Positions 60,010 to 64,000 of a stretch of 64,000 nt of DNA are shown piece by piece. The position numbers and the translations under genes were made by a program. The notes beneath the pieces are model-generated. The model made no database searches. It was not told where the DNA came from and was given only the letters and a program-made list of their open reading frames with translations. The DNA is from Streptomyces aurantiacus (GTDB lineage: Bacteria > Actinomycetota > Actinomycetes > Streptomycetales > Streptomycetaceae). The stretch is taken from assembly GCF_027107535.1 (NCBI RefSeq), contig NZ_CP114283.1:7874001-7938000 (forward strand). The letters are read 5' to 3'. Every line of letters starts with the position of its first letter. Within the stretch, counting starts at the first letter, position 1.

Positions 60010-61035
60010 CTAGAAGACGGACTCCGCCTCGTCCATCCGGTCCTTCGGCACGGTCTTCAGCTCGGTGACCGCCTCGGCGAGCGGCACCATGACCACGTCC
60101 GTGCCACGCAGTGCCGTCATCCGGCCGAACTCGCCCCGGTGTGCGGCCTCGACCGCGTGCCAGCCGAAGCGCGTCGCCAGCACCCGGTCGTACGCGGTCG
60201 GCGTGCCGCCTCGCTGGATGTGGCCGAGGATGACCGGTTTGGCCTCCTTGCCGAGGCGGCGCTCCAGTTCGTACGCCAGCGCCGCTCCGATGCCCTGGAA
60301 GCGCTCGTGGCCGAACTGGTCGATGTCGCCGTGGCCGTAGTCCATGGAGCCCTCGGCGGGGTGGGCGCCCTCGGCCACACAGATGACGGCGAACTTCTTG
60401 CCCCGCGCGAAGCGCTCCTCGACCATCTTGACCAGGTCGGCCGGGTCGAAGGCCCGCTCGGGCAGGCAGATGCCGTGGGCGCCGGCCGCCATGCCGGACT
60501 CCAGGGCGATCCAGCCGGCGTGGCGGCCCATGACCTCGACGACCATCACCCGCTGGTGGGACTCGGCGGTCGTCTTGAGTCGGTCCATCGCCTCCGTGGC
60601 GACCCCGACAGCGGTGTCGAAACCGAACGTGCGGTCCGTCGACGAGATGTCGTTGTCGATCGTCTTGGGGACCCCGACCACCGGCAGGCCCGCGTCCGAC
60701 AGCATCCGTGCCGCCGTCAGTGTGCCCTCGCCGCCGATCGGGATCAGTACGTCGATACCGAACTCACGAGCCATGTCCTGCGCGTTCTCGCAGGCCTCGC
60801 GCAGGCGGTCGCGCTGGAGACGGGAGGAGCCGAGAATGGTGCCGCCACGGGCGAGGATGCCGCTGACGGCGTCCAGGTCGAGGGTGCGGTGGCGGCCGTC
60901 GAGCAGTCCCGCGTAGCCGTCCTCGAAACCGATGACCTCGTCGTCGTAGTTGGTGACTGCCCGGTGCACGACCGACCGGATCACTGCGTTCAGCCCCGGA
61001 CAGTCGCCGCCTGCGGTGAGAACTCCGATACGCAT
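60010..61035 (-). CDS. pfkA: ATP-dependent 6-phosphofructokinase
   Basis: 341 residues from ATG 61035. It phosphorylates fructose 6-phosphate at the committed step of glycolysis. Marks: MRIGVLTAGGDCPGLNAVIR, PIGGEGTLTAA (Gly at the ATP position), PKTIDNDISSTDRTFGFDTA with the catalytic Asp, and VMVVEVMGRHAGWIALESG. Streptomyces have several pfkA genes; this is one of them, and which one cannot be told. It is divergent from pta across about 280 bp. Confidence 0.96.
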   Translation of the reverse strand: MRIGVLTAGGDCPGLNAVIRSVVHRAVTNYDDEVIGFEDGYAGLLDGRHRTLDLDAVSGILARGGTILGSSRLQRDRLREACENAQDMAREFGIDVLIPIGGEGTLTAARMLSDAGLPVVGVPKTIDNDISSTDRTFGFDTAVGVATEAMDRLKTTAESHQRVMVVEVMGRHAGWIALESGMAAGAHGICLPERAFDPADLVKMVEERFARGKKFAVICVAEGAHPAEGSMDYGHGDIDQFGHERFQGIGAALAYELERRLGKEAKPVILGHIQRGGTPTAYDRVLATRFGWHAVEAAHRGEFGRMTALRGTDVVMVPLAEAVTELKTVPKDRMDEAESVF

Positions 61036-61257
61036 CGTGCTGTGTCTCCTGCTCGCTGTTTGGGCTGTGTTTCCTGTGGTCCCTGAGAGCCAGTCCGATT
61101 GTTTCACGGGCTGCAGGGGGCCGCTGTCCGTGCCCCGCGCGCCCCCTTTGACCGCCCGCACGCCCCCCGGAGCCCCTGCTCACCCGCTCCGAAGAGGCCG
61201 TCCGCCCCCGGACTGACGGGCGCCTTAACCAGGCCCGGAGGTATTGTCAAGAGGGCT

Positions 61258-61283
61258 CAGCCGACGATGACGGCTGCCTTTTT
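61258..61283 (+). promoter_or_regulatory. Small hairpin followed by a T-run in the pta leader
   Basis: CAGCCG at 61258-61263 pairs with CGGCTG at 61271-61276, and CCTTTTTA follows. It looks like a weak intrinsic terminator 30 bases before the pta start, and may act as an attenuator. The rest of 61036-61312 holds no gene. Confidence 0.4.
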
Positions 61284-61312
61284 ACCGATATCGGAGGAAA
61301 CGGAGAGCACGC

Positions 61313-63439
61313 GTGACGCGCAGCGTGTACGTGACCGGGATCGACCGCGGTGACGGCCGCCAGGTCATCGAGCTGGGAGTCATGGAGCTCCTGACCCGCC
61401 AGGTCGACCGGGTGGGGGTGTTCCGGCCTCTCGTCCACGACGGGCCCGACCGTCTCTTCGAGTTGCTGCGTGCCCGCTACCGCCTGGCGCAGGACCCGGC
61501 GACGGTCTACGGCATGGACTACCACGAGGCGTCCGCGCTCCAGGCCGAGCAGGGCACCGACGAGCTGGTCTCGCAGCTCGTCGACCGCTTCCTGCGGGTG
61601 GCCCGCGACTACGACGTCGTCCTCGTCCTCGGTACGGACTACGCGGACACGCAGTTCCCGGACGAGCTGGCACTCAACGCCCGCCTGGCGAACGAGTTCG
61701 GCGCCGCCGTGGTCCCCGTCGTGGGCGGCCGCAAGCAGACCTCGGAGTCGGTGCTCGCGGAGACCCGCAACGCGTTCCGCGCCTACGACGGACTCGGCTG
61801 CGACGTGCTCGCGATGGTGGTGAACCGGGTGGCCCCCGCCGACCGCGCGGGCCTGCACGAGCTGCTCGACAACCGCCTGCCGGTGCCCTGTTACGTGCTG
61901 CCGGACGAGCCCGCGCTCTCCGCGCCGACGGTCGCCCAGATCACCCACGCCCTCGGCGGCAAGGTGCTGCTCGGCGACGACGCGGGGCTCGCGCGCGACG
62001 CGCTGAACTTCGTCTTCGGCGGCGCCATGCTGCCGAACTTCCTGGGCGCGCTGACCCCGGGCTGCATGGTCGTCACCCCCGGCGACCGCGCCGACCTCGT
62101 GGTGGGCGCCCTGGCCGCGCACAGCGCCGGCACCCCGCCCATCGCGGGCGTCGTACTCACCCTGAACGAACGCCCCAGCGACCTCGTCCTCACCCTGGCC
62201 GCCCGCCTCGCCCCGGGCACCCCGGTGATCGCGGTCGAGACCGGCTCCTTCCTCACGGCGTCCGAACTCTTCGCCATGGAAGGCAAGTTGAACGCGGCCA
62301 CGCCCCGCAAGGCGGAGACCGCGCTCGGGCTCTTCGAGCGGTACGTGGACACCGGCGACCTGCTCAAGCGCGTCTCGGCGCCCAGCAGCGGCCGCGTCAC
62401 GCCGATGATGTTCGAGCACAAGCTCCTGGAGCAGGCCCGCTCCGACATGCGCCGTGTCGTGCTGCCCGAGGGCACCGAGGCGCGCGTCCTGCACGCCGCC
62501 GAGGTGCTGCTGCGCCGGGGAGTCTGCGACCTGACCCTGCTCGGCCCCGTCGACCAGATCCGCAAGAAGGCGGCCGACCTGGGCATCGACCTCGGCAGTG
62601 CCCAGCTGATCGACCCGCAGACCTCGGAGCTGCGCCACCGGTTCGCGGAGCGGTACGCCGAGCTGCGGGCCCACCGGGGCGTGTCCGTCGAGCTCGCGTA
62701 CGACGTCGTCGCGGACGTGAACTACTTCGGCACGCTGATGGTCCAGGAAGGGCTCGCCGACGGCATGGTCTCGGGATCCGTGCACTCCACGGCGGCCACC
62801 ATCCGCCCGGCCTTCGAGATCATCAAGACCAAGCCGGAGGCATCCATCGTCTCCTCGGTGTTCTTCATGTGCCTCGCCGACAAGGTCCTCGTGTACGGCG
62901 ACTGCGCGGTCAATCCCGACCCGAACGCCGAGCAGCTGGCCGACATCGCCGTCCAGTCGGCCGCCACCGCCGCGCAGTTCGGGGTCGAGCCGCGGATCGC
63001 GATGCTCTCCTACTCGACCGGCACCTCCGGTTCGGGGGCGGACGTCGACAAGGTGCGCACGGCCACCGAGCTGGTCCGCGCCCGCCGTGACGATCTGCGG
63101 ATCGAGGGTCCGATCCAGTACGACGCGGCCGTCGAGCCGTCCGTCGCCGCGACCAAGCTGCCGGGGTCGGAGGTCGCCGGGCAGGCGTCGGTGCTGATCT
63201 TCCCGGACCTCAACACCGGCAACAACACGTACAAGGCCGTGCAGCGCTCCGCCGGCGCCATCGCCGTCGGACCGGTCCTCCAGGGCCTGCGCAAGCCGGT
63301 CAACGACCTGTCCCGCGGCGCGCTCGTCGGGGACATCGTGAACACCGTCGCCATCACCGCGATCCAGGCCCAGGCGCGGCCCTCGGCCGTGCCCGCGTCC
63401 AAGGAACCGTCCCCGACCCCGAAGGCTTCCGTCCAGTGA
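61313..63439 (+). CDS. pta: Phosphate acetyltransferase, long form
   Basis: 708 residues from GTG 61313 with GGAGGAAA upstream. It interconverts acetyl-CoA and acetyl phosphate. The N-terminal P-loop-like domain has lost the P-loop lysine (TGIDRGDGRQVIEL), as I recall for actinobacterial Pta. A DRTGG domain (residues ~220-330) and the C-terminal PTA domain (FEHKLLEQARSDMRRVVLPEG, YFGTLMVQEGLADGMVSG, SYSTGTSGSGADVDKV) follow. It overlaps ackA by GTGA. Confidence 0.97.
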   Translation: MTRSVYVTGIDRGDGRQVIELGVMELLTRQVDRVGVFRPLVHDGPDRLFELLRARYRLAQDPATVYGMDYHEASALQAEQGTDELVSQLVDRFLRVARDYDVVLVLGTDYADTQFPDELALNARLANEFGAAVVPVVGGRKQTSESVLAETRNAFRAYDGLGCDVLAMVVNRVAPADRAGLHELLDNRLPVPCYVLPDEPALSAPTVAQITHALGGKVLLGDDAGLARDALNFVFGGAMLPNFLGALTPGCMVVTPGDRADLVVGALAAHSAGTPPIAGVVLTLNERPSDLVLTLAARLAPGTPVIAVETGSFLTASELFAMEGKLNAATPRKAETALGLFERYVDTGDLLKRVSAPSSGRVTPMMFEHKLLEQARSDMRRVVLPEGTEARVLHAAEVLLRRGVCDLTLLGPVDQIRKKAADLGIDLGSAQLIDPQTSELRHRFAERYAELRAHRGVSVELAYDVVADVNYFGTLMVQEGLADGMVSGSVHSTAATIRPAFEIIKTKPEASIVSSVFFMCLADKVLVYGDCAVNPDPNAEQLADIAVQSAATAAQFGVEPRIAMLSYSTGTSGSGADVDKVRTATELVRARRDDLRIEGPIQYDAAVEPSVAATKLPGSEVAGQASVLIFPDLNTGNNTYKAVQRSAGAIAVGPVLQGLRKPVNDLSRGALVGDIVNTVAITAIQAQARPSAVPASKEPSPTPKASVQ

Positions 63440-64000
63440 GCGCCACTCGTGTCCTCGTCCTGAACTCCGGCTCCTCGTCGCTGAAGTACCAGCTGCTCGA
63501 CATGAGCGACGGCAGCCGGCTGGCCGCCGGCCTCGTCGAGCGCATCGGCGAGGGAGCCTCCCGGCTGAAGCACTCCCCGCTGGCCGCGGGGGGCGCGGCC
63601 CGCGAGAGGACCGGCCGGATCGACGACCACGAGGCGGCGCTGCGGGCCGTCGCGGAGGAACTGTCCCGGGACGGGCTCGGCCTGGACTCCCCCGAGCTGG
63701 CCGCGATCGGCCATCGCGTCGTGCACGGCGGCCGGTCCTTCACCGAGCCGACCGTCGTCGACGACGCGGTCCTCGCCGAGATCGAGCGCCTGATCCCGGT
63801 GGCGCCCCTGCACAACCCGGCCAACCTCACCGGGATCCGTACCGCTCGGGCACTGCGCCCGGACCTGCCCCAGGTCGCGGTCTTCGACACGGCGTTCCAC
63901 ACGACGATGCCGGAGGCCGCCGCCCGCTACGCGATCGACGTGCGGACCGCCGACGAGCACCGCATCCGCCGGTACGGCTTCCACGGCACCTCGCACGCGT
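63436..64000 (+). CDS. ackA: Acetate kinase, N-terminal part (cut by window edge)
   Basis: 188 residues of about 400 are in the window. GTG 63436 overlaps the pta stop (GTGA). Marks are VLVLNSGSSSLKYQLLDM at the N-terminus, IGHRVVHGGRSFTEP, APLHNPANLTGI and VAVFDTAFHTTMPE. It makes acetate and ATP from acetyl phosphate. The gene runs off the right edge. Confidence 0.97.
   Translation, partial: MSATRVLVLNSGSSSLKYQLLDMSDGSRLAAGLVERIGEGASRLKHSPLAAGGAARERTGRIDDHEAALRAVAEELSRDGLGLDSPELAAIGHRVVHGGRSFTEPTVVDDAVLAEIERLIPVAPLHNPANLTGIRTARALRPDLPQVAVFDTAFHTTMPEAAARYAIDVRTADEHRIRRYGFHGTSHA

Overview
The window is a stretch of chromosome from a Streptomyces. Base composition is very high in G+C, third codon positions are almost all G or C, and GTG starts are common. 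The gene order (SseB pair, P-loop protein, gcvT-gcvH-glyA-sdaA, calcium-binding protein, ScARP-type toxin, glgX, paired ABC exporters, M4 proteases, glgP-glgE-treS-mak-glgB, HelD-like helicase, MerR-thioredoxin, two-component system with dicarboxylate carrier, sugar ABC transporter, pfkA, pta-ackA) matches, from memory, a conserved core block of the S. coelicolor type. I ran no database search. I see no tRNA, rRNA, IS element, CRISPR array or prophage.

Region by region. 1-7 kb: two SseB-family proteins and a P-loop protein on the minus strand, then a tandem glycine riboswitch driving gcvT-gcvH-glyA, a perfect hairpin terminator, and sdaA. Together these take glycine through serine to pyruvate. 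7-13 kb: GH25 lysozyme-like protein, MOSC protein, F420/NADP-type reductase, two-EF-hand protein, MerR regulator, GNAT acetyltransferase, a secreted ADP-ribosyltransferase, a RsbW-like kinase and an enoyl-CoA hydratase. 13-16 kb: two lipoprotein L,D-transpeptidases. 16-18.6 kb: glgX. 18.6-26.5 kb: four translationally coupled ABC half-exporters that read as two asymmetric heterodimers, beside a possible relic of another ABC ATPase. 26.5-31 kb: two paralogous secreted M4 metalloproteases. 31-44 kb: the GlgE glucan pathway (glgP, glgE, treS, mak, glgB) with a secreted S8 protease gene inside it. 44-51 kb: HelD-like helicase, MerR-thioredoxin operon, Lrp/AsnC regulator and three oxidoreductase genes. 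51-55.4 kb: a DctA-type carrier divergent from a DcuS/DcuR-type two-component system. 55.5-58.7 kb: a sugar ABC transporter without its ATPase, behind a readable promoter and operator. 59-64 kb: an HTH protein, pfkA, pta and the start of ackA.

The glycogen and trehalose genes form one pathway: GlgP and GlgX degrade alpha-glucan, TreS interconverts trehalose and maltose, Mak makes maltose 1-phosphate, GlgE polymerises it and GlgB branches it. pfkA and pta-ackA at the right edge handle downstream carbon overflow. The most unusual signals are the mirrored decay of ATPase motifs in the ABC exporter pairs, the foreign codon usage confined to treS, an 83-bp identical tract shared by the two M4 proteases, and the low-complexity segments inserted into or added to several enzymes.
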